Notes: generated by a model from the letters alone, not told the origin. A stretch of DNA of 15,840 bases from JAOAFZ01 sp964407325 (GCA_964407325.1 CAYOVA010000029.1:1-15840), one strand, 5' to 3'. Shown: positions 7,680-13,503, numbered from the stretch's first letter. Numbers and translations: made by a program.

Positions 7680-8621
7680 TCAATTGGAGTTTAATATAGG
7701 ATACAGTTGTGACATTTTTTGTGAAGTTTCCCGGTTAACACAGCTTAATTCGCAACTTTGCTTATCGTAACACATTACAACTACTCGGGTATTATTGACA
7801 GTGTATTCTGTTTTTTGCACCGGCATAAACAGTATTGCTGAAAAAATTCCCAGTGAAACAAGACTTAGGAAAAGAGCTTTATATGGGATGATTATTGGTG
7901 CAGGAATTCCTTGAATGGCGTAAATCCGGGCGGCAAAAGTATGAAACCCGGTAAATGGCAATGCAAAAGCGGGGAGAGGAGTAGTGTTGGTTGAGGAAAG
8001 GAGTTTTTTTAGAGCACCTTTTAAATTAACAAACGTTTTTGTCTTGTTGTATACGTTTTGATCAGCCAGTATTTCCTGTTCTGTAGAATAGGCGGTGATA
8101 AGCTCCTGAAAAAAAGGAAAAGGGAAAAACAGCCATGAAACTGTACGCATTACGGTGAGAACACGGGTATCGTGTTGCTTTATATGCTGCTCTTCATGTA
8201 ACAAAATGGCCTGAAGCTCGACGGCAGTCATAAGATCCATAAGGCCGGAAGACAGATAAATAGATGGATGGAGTATGCCGTAACAAAATGCCAGTGGTTC
8301 ACCATGTTTAAATACATGAACCGTAGCGGTTATACCTGTTTCTGATATCGTTTTGCGTAGTTTTCTTGTAGGTTTAAGCTGTGGCAACGAGTAAACAGCA
8401 TCCATTTGCCTGCGCCATAACACTATTCTTGCGAGTACAAAAACAAAAAAAAGCGTAACTCCAGCAACCGGGAGGTACTCGAGCACTGTTGCTACCAGTG
8501 ATTTGCAGTAATACACAACACTTCCAAATGCAAAGGGGGAAACACGAGACAACAAATAGGCAAGATACCCTGCAATTCCCGTAGCGGTTCCAGTAAAGAG
8601 AATAAGATATTTATTTACCAT
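7680..8621 (-). CDS. M56-family (BlaR1/MecR1-like) membrane zinc metalloprotease
   Basis: 313 residues from the ATG at 8621, which overlaps the repressor gene by 11 bases; an alternative ATG at 8663 would add 14 polar residues and enlarge the overlap, so it is less likely. Hydrophobic segments lie at about 5-25, 41-69, 159-176 and 247-266. The cytoplasmic zinc-protease site is HEEQH (142-146), with a probable third ligand at Glu183 in EQEILAD. In the BlaR1 paradigm such a protein senses an outer signal and causes inactivation of the partner repressor. Here the outer C-terminal part is only about 47 residues, has no penicillin-binding-type sensor domain, and instead carries C284-x5-C290-x3-C294. 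Sensing of redox state or metal is inferred. Co-transcribed with the BlaI-like gene. Confidence 0.85.
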   Translation of the reverse strand: MVNKYLILFTGTATGIAGYLAYLLSRVSPFAFGSVVYYCKSLVATVLEYLPVAGVTLFFVFVLARIVLWRRQMDAVYSLPQLKPTRKLRKTISETGITATVHVFKHGEPLAFCYGILHPSIYLSSGLMDLMTAVELQAILLHEEQHIKQHDTRVLTVMRTVSWLFFPFPFFQELITAYSTEQEILADQNVYNKTKTFVNLKGALKKLLSSTNTTPLPAFALPFTGFHTFAARIYAIQGIPAPIIIPYKALFLSLVSLGIFSAILFMPVQKTEYTVNNTRVVVMCYDKQSCELSCVNRETSQKMSQLYPILNSN

Positions 8622-9015
8622 TGTTCTGTGTCTCAAGTAATTTGATAAGTTTTTTTCTGTCATCGGGTTTTAATTTGGTTAACCCTCCTGCAAATGAAGG
8701 AATTGCAGCATCACCAAAAGAGTGCATAAAGTCCTGTATAAAGCGCTGCACAACGGTAGAACTATAATCCTGACGGGAAATAGCTGGTAGGTAAAAATGG
8801 AAGTTCTTTTCCGCTTTTTTAAGGACGATCTTTTTCTCGTGAAGGCGGTTGAGTACCGTAGCGATAGTAGTATACGCTAGTGGTTTTCTTCTTTGCATTT
8901 CTGTTACAACCTGCTGGACGGTAAGACCTTTACAGCTGTTTCCGGTTATCTCATGCTGTTTCCACAGTATATCCATAATATCTTTTTCCAGTTCACCAAG
9001 GTTGTATGCAGGCAT
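8611..9015 (-). CDS. blaI: BlaI/MecI-family winged-helix repressor
   Basis: 134 residues, close to the family length of about 125. The N-terminal winged-helix domain matches the penicillinase-repressor family: LGELEKDIMDILWKQ near the start, then PLAYTTIATVLNRLHEKKIV (residues about 45-64), the recognition region. The C-terminal part (about 80-130) would be the dimerisation region. It overlaps the downstream M56 gene by 11 bases, the usual operon order. A dyad at 9019-9035 directly precedes the ATG and overlaps a TATAGT -10 hexamer (9020-9025) only 4 bases from the ATG, so autoregulation and a leaderless message are both likely. The name refers to family only; no beta-lactamase or beta-lactam function is indicated by the context. 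Confidence 0.88.
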   Translation of the reverse strand: MPAYNLGELEKDIMDILWKQHEITGNSCKGLTVQQVVTEMQRRKPLAYTTIATVLNRLHEKKIVLKKAEKNFHFYLPAISRQDYSSTVVQRFIQDFMHSFGDAAIPSFAGGLTKLKPDDRKKLIKLLETQNNGK

Positions 9016-9018
9016 AGG

Positions 9019-9035
9019 TACTATACAGTGTAGTA
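9019..9035. promoter_or_regulatory. Predicted autoregulatory BlaI operator
   Basis: Dyad TACTATACAGTGTAGTA: the two 8-base arms around the central A match except for one symmetric pair. It contains TACA-G-TGTA, the BlaI/MecI-type core. It sits 3 bases upstream of the blaI-like ATG and covers the -10 element (TATAGT on the minus strand, 9020-9025). Confidence 0.7.
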
Positions 9036-9065
9036 GATTACGAACAGGTGTGCAAGCGAAGCAGC

Positions 9066-9509
9066 TTATCCTTGCAGATCAGTTTCATCCAGGAGTTGAT
9101 CGTATTGCAAAAAAACATCTCGTTGTACGGCATCCCGCACTGTTCCTTCGAGCAATGCTGTTTCAAGCTGGGATGTCATCCCTTGAATGATAGCAGCGCG
9201 ATTTTGATTGTTCCACGATTCTGTATAGAACGCAGTCCTTTCAGCAGTAGTATCAGCTTGAACCATACGAATACGATTGTGAGCAGCTAAAACGCCGTAC
9301 GCTCCATACAGTGTTTGCCCTAACTCAACAGAGTGGCTGGGATATCCATGGACTGCTAACAGTGCGGATGCATGAATACGAGCGATATCCTGGGGACGAC
9401 CTTCTAAAGCGGCTTTTAAAAAATACCGATAGACATTCGTCCGAGAAGTGAGATCAGGAAATGCAAATGGGGTATCTTCTGTATGGTCAACGGTCGGGCA
9501 AGTAACCAA
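9066..9509 (-). CDS. Hypothetical protein, possibly the second half of a frameshifted gene
   Basis: Up to 147 residues if the TTG at 9507-9509 is used. There is no Shine-Dalgarno and the first in-frame ATG is at residue 82, so an independent start is poorly supported. The protein looks soluble and largely helical (for example YRYFLKAALEGRPQDIARIH, and a Gln/Glu/Leu-rich C-terminus), with no recognised family. It overlaps the preceding ORF by 23 bases in the +1 frame. Removing one C from the CCC run at 9494-9496 would join the two ORFs into a protein of about 230 residues. It ends 50 bases before the blaI-like start, and those bases contain the BlaI operator. Confidence 0.55.
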   Translation of the reverse strand: MVTCPTVDHTEDTPFAFPDLTSRTNVYRYFLKAALEGRPQDIARIHASALLAVHGYPSHSVELGQTLYGAYGVLAAHNRIRMVQADTTAERTAFYTESWNNQNRAAIIQGMTSQLETALLEGTVRDAVQRDVFLQYDQLLDETDLQG

Positions 9510-9762
9510 TCAAAAAATTGAGTTGCAGGGCCGGATCTATGAGCTTTCCACCTTCCAGTGGAGCTGCAGTTCCATCTTCAAAATGCTGAAGAATTTCTGC
9601 CATAGTCGGTGGCTTGGGGCGTTCTGTAGCACGGGCAACAATTTCGGCAGCAAATCTTCTCATGGTAACATCGTTTAAGATTGGTTTGTGAGAATCAAAT
9701 TGATTATCTTGATCAAATAAAATTCTTACTCCATCAAGACGTGGTTTTTTTGATTCTGCCAT
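9487..9762 (-). CDS. Hypothetical protein, possibly the first half of a frameshifted gene
   Basis: 91 residues starting MAESKKPRLDGVRILFD. The ATG at 9762 is preferred over an upstream alternative start because a TACAAT -10 hexamer (9770-9775) lies 7 bases before it, giving a leaderless arrangement. The product is soluble and charged, with a helical middle (VTMRRFAAEIVARATERP) and a PPTMAEILQHFEDG segment; the family is not recognised. It ends LIGYLPDR-TGA where the next ORF already overlaps in another frame. It is transcribed divergently from the hydrolase gene at 9869 with 106 bases between start codons. Confidence 0.6.
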   Translation of the reverse strand: MAESKKPRLDGVRILFDQDNQFDSHKPILNDVTMRRFAAEIVARATERPKPPTMAEILQHFEDGTAAPLEGGKLIDPALQLNFLIGYLPDR

Positions 9763-9769
9763 TGGTATT

Positions 9770-9775
9770 ATTGTA
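9770..9775 (-). promoter_or_regulatory. -10 element for the 9762 ORF
   Basis: TACAAT on the minus strand, 7 bases upstream of the ATG, with no good -35. A second, extended -10 (TGATACAAT) on the same strand lies about 40 bases further upstream and would give a longer leader. Confidence 0.45.
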
Positions 9776-9855
9776 ATGTAATATATCTTATAATAGTGAG
9801 AGTCTATTGTATCACATCCTAATTGCAATAGAGCATAAAATCAATCTTCCGGTTG

Positions 9856-9861
9856 TATAAT
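9856..9861 (+). promoter_or_regulatory. -10 element for the hydrolase gene
   Basis: Perfect TATAAT ending 7 bases before the ATG at 9869, so transcription would start at or next to the start codon. No convincing -35. Confidence 0.55.
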
Positions 9862-9868
9862 ATGGGTA

Positions 9869-10447
9869 ATGAAAAATGCTGTAATTCTTCATGGAACTGA
9901 TGGCAGCCCGGAAATAAACTGGTTTCCTTGGTTACAGTCGCAGTTAGAGTCTCGCGGCTTTAATGCATGGGTACCACAGCTACCCAACTCAGACTATCCA
10001 AATGCATTAAAATACATCGAATTTCTTGTACATAATGGTTGGGATTATAATGAGGAAACAGTGCTGATAGGACATTCTTCAGGGGCAGTTGCAGCACTGC
10101 AATTACTCCAAGCGTTACCCATCGACACAAAAATAAAAGCAGTTATCGGAGTCGCCGCTTTTAAAGACAATCTTCAGTGGCGGGATGAACATAAACGGTT
10201 AAAACTAGGGGGATTATTTACTCCTGAACTTGATTTCCCGCTATTACGAAAAAAAGCAGATCAGTTTATGTTTATTCATTCAGCTGACGACCCCTATTCA
10301 CCGCCCGAACATGCTTCTTACCTTGCGGTAAAGCTGCAGGCTGAACTAATAATGATGTCTTCTGAAAGGCACTTCAATACCGAAGCAGGGGACAAGTACA
10401 AGGAATTCCCCTTTCTTTTGGAAAAAATACTCGCTATGTACAAGTAA
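9869..10447 (+). CDS. RBBP9/YdeN-family alpha/beta serine hydrolase
   Basis: 192 residues, the usual size of this small single-domain family. The start MKNAVILHGTDGSPEINWFPWL gives the first beta strand and the HG oxyanion region (H8-G9). The nucleophile elbow is GHSSG (68-72, Ser70), the acid is Asp141 in SADDPYSP, and the catalytic His is His168 in SERHFN, so the triad is complete. No signal peptide, so cytoplasmic. The substrate cannot be told from sequence; characterised relatives are esterase- or peptidase-like hydrolases. A TATAAT hexamer directly upstream supports the ATG at 9869. It is transcribed away from the unknown pair at 9066-9762 and followed by 84 bases that hold the promoter of the next gene. 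Confidence 0.88.
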   Translation: MKNAVILHGTDGSPEINWFPWLQSQLESRGFNAWVPQLPNSDYPNALKYIEFLVHNGWDYNEETVLIGHSSGAVAALQLLQALPIDTKIKAVIGVAAFKDNLQWRDEHKRLKLGGLFTPELDFPLLRKKADQFMFIHSADDPYSPPEHASYLAVKLQAELIMMSSERHFNTEAGDKYKEFPFLLEKILAMYK

Positions 10448-10481
10448 TTTGCTTCTATGACTATACAGTTCAAACCCATAG

Positions 10482-10509
10482 TATAATAGCTGCTGTGCGT
10501 AATGTACGC
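10482..10509 (+). promoter_or_regulatory. Promoter -10 and downstream inverted repeat for the membrane protein gene
   Basis: TATAAT at 10482-10487 puts the transcription start near 10494. Immediately after it is the perfect inverted repeat GCGTA-ATG-TACGC (10497-10509), a possible operator. The remaining leader is about 37 bases and ends in an AAAGGATAGG Shine-Dalgarno-like stretch, unlike most genes here. No good -35 seen. Confidence 0.45.
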
Positions 10510-10531
10510 TGAACCATGAAAGGATAGGACA

Positions 10532-11440
10532 ATGCGTGCTATTCGACTTGCTATTGCGTCCACAGTACTGATCGCTGCTGCTCTGCTCGCAACACTGAAC
10601 GCTGAGTACGATGTAGTCCGGCCGGATGCCGCTCCCGTTGCCACTCTACGGGAGCATTTGCTACACAGCCTGTGGTACACCACCATCTGTATCGGCCTCG
10701 CGACGCTTGCGAAGATGGTGATTGTTACGTACGCCGACGCAGTCGCTGGAAGGGATCGTGTCAGCCGCATCATAGCACTGGTAGTGCTGGAGGTGTTTTT
10801 TGTCGCAGTCCCAGGAGGCTTGCTGATCAAATACAACGGGCTGAACAGTCTGTTAATCGCCACTATCGTAGGGCTCGCCTTGCTTGGTGCTGTTGCTCTC
10901 CTTAGAATAGGGAATAGTATCCGGACCTCGGCAAGCTATCAGAAGATGTGGGATGTACCCCAGGAAGTAATGGATGAAAGTGACAGGAGCTTCCTGCATG
11001 AGGTTATCCGGCCGCTTCTGCCCACGATAGCCCAGCTCATCCTCTGGACTTTCCTGCTAGGTTCGCTCAGCTACTTTCTGATCGAGCTGCAGGTGTTGCT
11101 GTACCAATGGCCTAGCCCAATGGAGTCGCTCTTGGATGCGGCATCCCTCGTGGGAGCACTGAGCATGTGCTACACCATCATGGTGCGCTGGATGAGGTAT
11201 GTGGCCTGGAACAACCAGCTGGAAGGGATAACACTGCTGACGCTCTTGAGCCTGGTGGGGATCATCGCATTCCCGGTCTGCTGGTTTATATACCCCAGCC
11301 TCGACATGGCTGCAGTGATGTGGATACTCGGTGGATTCGTCTTTACCCTGGGGACCTTCACCGCGCCCAACATCATGAAGAGCTACCTCGCAGCAGAAAG
11401 TGCACGAGGCTCAACAGCTAGCCATAACAACACATTCTAA
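10532..11440 (+). CDS. Polytopic membrane protein of unknown function, atypical composition
   Basis: 302 residues with about eight hydrophobic segments (roughly 3-22, 46-68, 80-100, 105-127, 163-190, 202-222, 234-255, 261-284) and a short polar C-terminus. The loop at 130-160 is the main polar region (SYQKMWDVPQEVMDESDRSF). I recognise no family. Base use differs from the neighbours: the line 11221-11280 has 35 G/C of 60, whereas 11881-11940 in the next gene has 21 of 60, and CTG/CTC/GTG/GCC-type codons dominate. It also has a Shine-Dalgarno-like leader (AAAGGATAGG, 5-14 bases before the ATG). Both traits suggest acquisition from another genome. No transposase or flanking direct repeats are seen. 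A perfect 10-base hairpin lies 33 bases after the stop. Confidence 0.75.
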   Translation: MRAIRLAIASTVLIAAALLATLNAEYDVVRPDAAPVATLREHLLHSLWYTTICIGLATLAKMVIVTYADAVAGRDRVSRIIALVVLEVFFVAVPGGLLIKYNGLNSLLIATIVGLALLGAVALLRIGNSIRTSASYQKMWDVPQEVMDESDRSFLHEVIRPLLPTIAQLILWTFLLGSLSYFLIELQVLLYQWPSPMESLLDAASLVGALSMCYTIMVRWMRYVAWNNQLEGITLLTLLSLVGIIAFPVCWFIYPSLDMAAVMWILGGFVFTLGTFTAPNIMKSYLAAESARGSTASHNNTF

Positions 11441-11473
11441 CATGGCACGTCCGCTCAAGCAGTTCGCACACCA

Positions 11474-11497
11474 GTGTCGGGGCATCAGCCCCGACAC
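11474..11497 (+). other. Perfect GC-rich stem-loop after the membrane protein gene
   Basis: Arms GTGTCGGGGC and GCCCCGACAC (10 base pairs) around loop ATCA. It lies 33 bases past the stop codon. No U-tract follows, so it is not a classical intrinsic terminator. It may be a 3' end stabiliser, a pause site or a protein site. Its 3' arm overlaps the position where the -35 of the next gene would lie. Confidence 0.7.
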
Positions 11498-11510
11498 ACC
11501 ATTCCTAAAA

Positions 11511-11519
11511 TGGTACAAT
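11511..11519 (+). promoter_or_regulatory. Extended -10 promoter of the DHH gene, leaderless
   Basis: TGGTACAAT is an extended -10 (TGn plus TACAAT). Seven bases past it is the ATG at 11526, so the mRNA would begin at or next to the start codon. This favours 11526 over the ATG at 11520. Confidence 0.65.
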
Positions 11520-11525
11520 ATGCCT

Positions 11526-12359
11526 ATGAAAACCCTTGTTACCCATCGTTCTCCCGATCTTGACGCACTGGTAAGCATGTGGCTTATACTGCGTAATCAC
11601 CATGGCTGGGAACATCCGAATATCGAATTTGTACTTGCAGGTAAAACACTGAACGACATGGCTCCCGATGAAAGCAAAGATGTTATCCATGTTGATACGG
11701 GTTTGGGAATGTTCGACCACCACCAGCTGGAAGAGCGAACTTCCGCATCACGACGGGTTCTTGACTACTTAAAAGAAAAAGGTACTATCCGTAAATCGAG
11801 TATCGATGCTTTAGACCGCATCGTCGATGTGGTAACTATATACGATAACTTTGGTGAAGCGAGTTTTGCCAATCCTGAAAGTGATATCTACAACTTTAGC
11901 TTAAACGAGGTAATCAACGGTCTAAAAGCAATGCTTCAAAACGACCATGAGACAGTAGAAAAAATGATGCCGATGTTCGATGCTCTGCTGTATAACATGC
12001 GTAATAAAATAGGAGCTGAAAATGACTTGAACAAAGGACTGTCCATGCAAACGAAATTTGGCAAGTCTTTGTTTCTGGAAACAAGCAATGACGAAGCTAT
12101 GAAAATGGCCTTAAAAACCGGATATACCTTTGTAGTACGAAAAGATCCTGATAAGGGATATGTGCGGATTAAAACATTCCCCGGCAAAGAGTACGACTTA
12201 ACAGACTTGCACAAAAAGATTAGTGAAATCGACAAAGAAGGAAGCTGGTTTTTGCATTCTTCAAAGAACATGCTTATAAATGGTTCCTCAAAAAACCTTG
12301 ATATGAAAGCCTCTCCCTTAACTCTTCCACGTCTGATTGAAATTATCCAAGAAATGTAA
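11526..12359 (+). CDS. DHH-superfamily phosphohydrolase-like protein
   Basis: 277 residues. The metal-binding motifs of the DHH superfamily are visible in order: H7 and D11/D13 in THRSPDLDAL, D57 in HVDTG, D64-H65-H66 in MFDHHQ, and a later D107 in IYDNFG. The C-terminal part (WFLHSSKNMLINGSSKN, 241-257) resembles the terminal substrate-side segment of MYG1-like members more than RecJ or NrnA. The reaction is probably hydrolysis of a phosphoester in a nucleotide or short oligonucleotide; the exact substrate is unknown. The start is chosen at 11526 because THRSPDLDAL must be close to the N-terminus and the extended -10 ends six bases before it; the frame is open further upstream to 11400 but that part overlaps the previous gene and reads as noise. 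Followed by rpsU after 65 bases. Confidence 0.8.
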   Translation: MKTLVTHRSPDLDALVSMWLILRNHHGWEHPNIEFVLAGKTLNDMAPDESKDVIHVDTGLGMFDHHQLEERTSASRRVLDYLKEKGTIRKSSIDALDRIVDVVTIYDNFGEASFANPESDIYNFSLNEVINGLKAMLQNDHETVEKMMPMFDALLYNMRNKIGAENDLNKGLSMQTKFGKSLFLETSNDEAMKMALKTGYTFVVRKDPDKGYVRIKTFPGKEYDLTDLHKKISEIDKEGSWFLHSSKNMLINGSSKNLDMKASPLTLPRLIEIIQEM

Positions 12360-12410
12360 TACAATAGTATATTCTTTGGTTATCCCTATGTTAGATCGAT
12401 TTTATTCATG

Positions 12411-12420
12411 TAAGGAGGTG
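12411..12420 (+). promoter_or_regulatory. Perfect extended Shine-Dalgarno of rpsU
   Basis: TAAGGAGGTG is complementary over all 10 bases to the canonical 3' end of 16S rRNA; GGAGG ends 6 bases before the ATG. The TAA is also the stop of a minimal ATG-TAA reading frame (12408-12413) overlapping the site. It is by far the strongest ribosome binding site in the window. Confidence 0.9.
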
Positions 12421-12424
12421 CAGT

Positions 12425-12607
12425 ATGGTAACCGTAGTAAAGAAAAAAGGACAAAACAACGAAACGCTATTCAGAGAATTCGGAAGACTTTCAGCAAATG
12501 ATGAATTTGCGAAGCTTTTGCGTGAGAGAATGTTCTATACCAAGCCTTCACAGGTTCGAAAAGAAAAGGAAAAGAACAGAAAAAAACGTCGTCGAAAGAC
12601 TAACTGA
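12425..12607 (+). CDS. rpsU: Small ribosomal subunit protein bS21
   Basis: 60 residues, typical for the family. Pattern: a short N-terminal strand (MVTVVKKKGQNNE), the helix ETLFREFGRLSANDEFAKLLRERMFYTKPSQ (residues 13-43), where the family consensus is RFKR..EK.GI..E.RRR.FYEKP, and a very basic C-terminus (KEKEKNRKKRRRKTN). bS21 sits near the 3' end of 16S rRNA on the 30S platform, next to the anti-Shine-Dalgarno. The start is fixed by a perfect Shine-Dalgarno. The TGA stop is separated by 1 base from the ybeY-like ATG, so the two are translationally coupled. The strength of its ribosome binding site compared with the neighbours suggests autoregulation through anti-Shine-Dalgarno availability (inference). 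Confidence 0.9.
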   Translation: MVTVVKKKGQNNETLFREFGRLSANDEFAKLLRERMFYTKPSQVRKEKEKNRKKRRRKTN

Positions 12608-12608
12608 T

Positions 12609-12983
12609 ATGCTAAACCTTGTCTGTCCCACGCGCTATGTGTTTAACAAAAAAACAATTCGTGATGCTGTGGAGGAAATGTATTCTACAAAATCCATTAA
12701 TCCCAAGCAGACATTGAACATTGTTTTTGTTGGCACCCGCAAAATGCGTAAAATAGCAAACACTTATAAAAAAGAAGATGAAGCACTCCCTGTGCTGGCT
12801 TTTCCATACCGTGATATCGACATGGAAGGTGAGCAATTGCTGGGAGAGATTTTTCTGTGTTATCCCCAGGTAGTATTGCTTGCTGCCGAGCGCAATAAAA
12901 AAGTAGACGATATGATAATCCGCCTTATTGAACATGGCCTAGATAATATTCTGGCCGATACAAGTACTCCACTAAAAAACTAA
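12609..12983 (+). CDS. ybeY: YbeY-family protein lacking the metal-binding histidine motif
   Basis: 124 residues against about 150 for active YbeY, a metal-dependent endoribonuclease used in 16S rRNA 3' maturation and 70S quality control. Fold landmarks are present: LNIVFVGTRKMRKIANTYKK (residues 36-55), VLAFP (62-66), LLGEIFLCYPQVVLLAAERNKK (77-98) and the helix VDDMIIRLIEHGL (99-111). The usual HGxLHLLGYDH zinc motif reads HGLDNILADTS (109-119): the first His remains, while the second and third are Asn and Ser. The conserved Arg of the YRxKD segment is Lys54 and TDVLSFP reads LPVLAFP. The protein ends shortly after. It is therefore probably not catalytic by the known mechanism. No Shine-Dalgarno; translation likely depends on rpsU, whose stop is one base upstream. 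Confidence 0.75.
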   Translation: MLNLVCPTRYVFNKKTIRDAVEEMYSTKSINPKQTLNIVFVGTRKMRKIANTYKKEDEALPVLAFPYRDIDMEGEQLLGEIFLCYPQVVLLAAERNKKVDDMIIRLIEHGLDNILADTSTPLKN

Positions 12984-13023
12984 TTCTTCGCTATACTACA
13001 TTTCCTTTACGTTGGTTAGTTAG

Positions 13024-13446
13024 TTATAAAGCGCGGTTTAGCTTAACATTCCATCCTCCTTTAATAGGAGTACCCAATGTTCCATCGGGTTTTTGCGGTT
13101 TATATTCAATCTCAATCTTTGAATAATTCAATGAAAGCTGGTCTGAAGGGACAGAATTACCTTCATTCCCACCTGTTTGGTAGGAAGTTATGAGGACATC
13201 GGTTAGTTTAATAACTAAGTAATCCTGTTTGTGCTCGCCTTTTTTCCGNNNNNNNNNNNNNNNNNNNNNNNNNNNNNNNNNNNNNNNNNNNNNNNNNNNN
13301 NNNNNNNNNNNNNNNNNNNNNNNNNNNNNNNNNNNNNNNNNNNNNNNNGCTTGCTCGCGCTGAACAGTATCGTAACCACTATAGACAACCGTTCCAAAAA
13401 AAGCTACCAAGGTTATTGCAACAGAGAGAAATTTCGATGCTACCAT
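13024..13446 (-). CDS. Hcp-family (type VI secretion tube) protein with N-terminal membrane segment, split by an assembly gap
   Basis: The visible C-terminal 74 residues match the Hcp family closely: DYLVIKLTDVLITSYQTGG, then SLNYSKIEIEYKPQKPDG and a final GGWNVKLNRAL; family members typically read ITLEDVLVSSY..GG, then FNFxKIEWEYTPQ, then AGYDL. The visible N-terminus (about 32 residues) is MVASKFLSVAITLVAFFGTVVYSG, a single hydrophobic segment (signal peptide or anchor), which classical cytoplasmic T6SS Hcp lacks. The 100-N gap is a placeholder, so true length and frame continuity are unknown; with 100 bases the two parts are in frame. Hcp forms hexameric rings, and some relatives are exported stand-alone proteins. 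No T6SS genes are nearby. Transcribed divergently from dnaX. Confidence 0.75.
   Translation of the reverse strand: MVASKFLSVAITLVAFFGTVVYSGYDTVQREQXXXXXXXXXXXXXXXXXXXXXXXXXXXXXXXXXXRKKGEHKQDYLVIKLTDVLITSYQTGGNEGNSVPSDQLSLNYSKIEIEYKPQKPDGTLGTPIKGGWNVKLNRAL
13249..13348. other. Assembly gap (100 N)
   Basis: Exactly 100 unknown bases, the usual placeholder for a scaffold gap of undefined size. It removes the middle of the Hcp-like gene, including the first strands of the barrel. Confidence 0.98.
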
Positions 13447-13503
13447 AGGAGTACAGTAAAATGGTAATAGAGATCACAATCAGAGTAGTCCTGTTATCTG
13501 ACT

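Noticed and set aside
8622..8663. Start of the M56 protein at the upstream ATG (8663)
   Set aside because: It adds 14 polar, basic residues before the first membrane segment and a 53-base overlap with the repressor gene; ATG 8621 gives the more usual short overlap. Not excluded.
10672..10905. Alternative-frame ORFs within the GC-rich membrane protein gene
   Set aside because: GC-rich sequence opens several shadow frames; only the 302-residue frame has a start with a ribosome binding site and membrane-protein character.
11400..11525. N-terminal extension of the DHH protein by 42 residues
   Set aside because: It overlaps the membrane protein gene and the hairpin, does not resemble the family, and the extended -10 would then lie inside the coding sequence.
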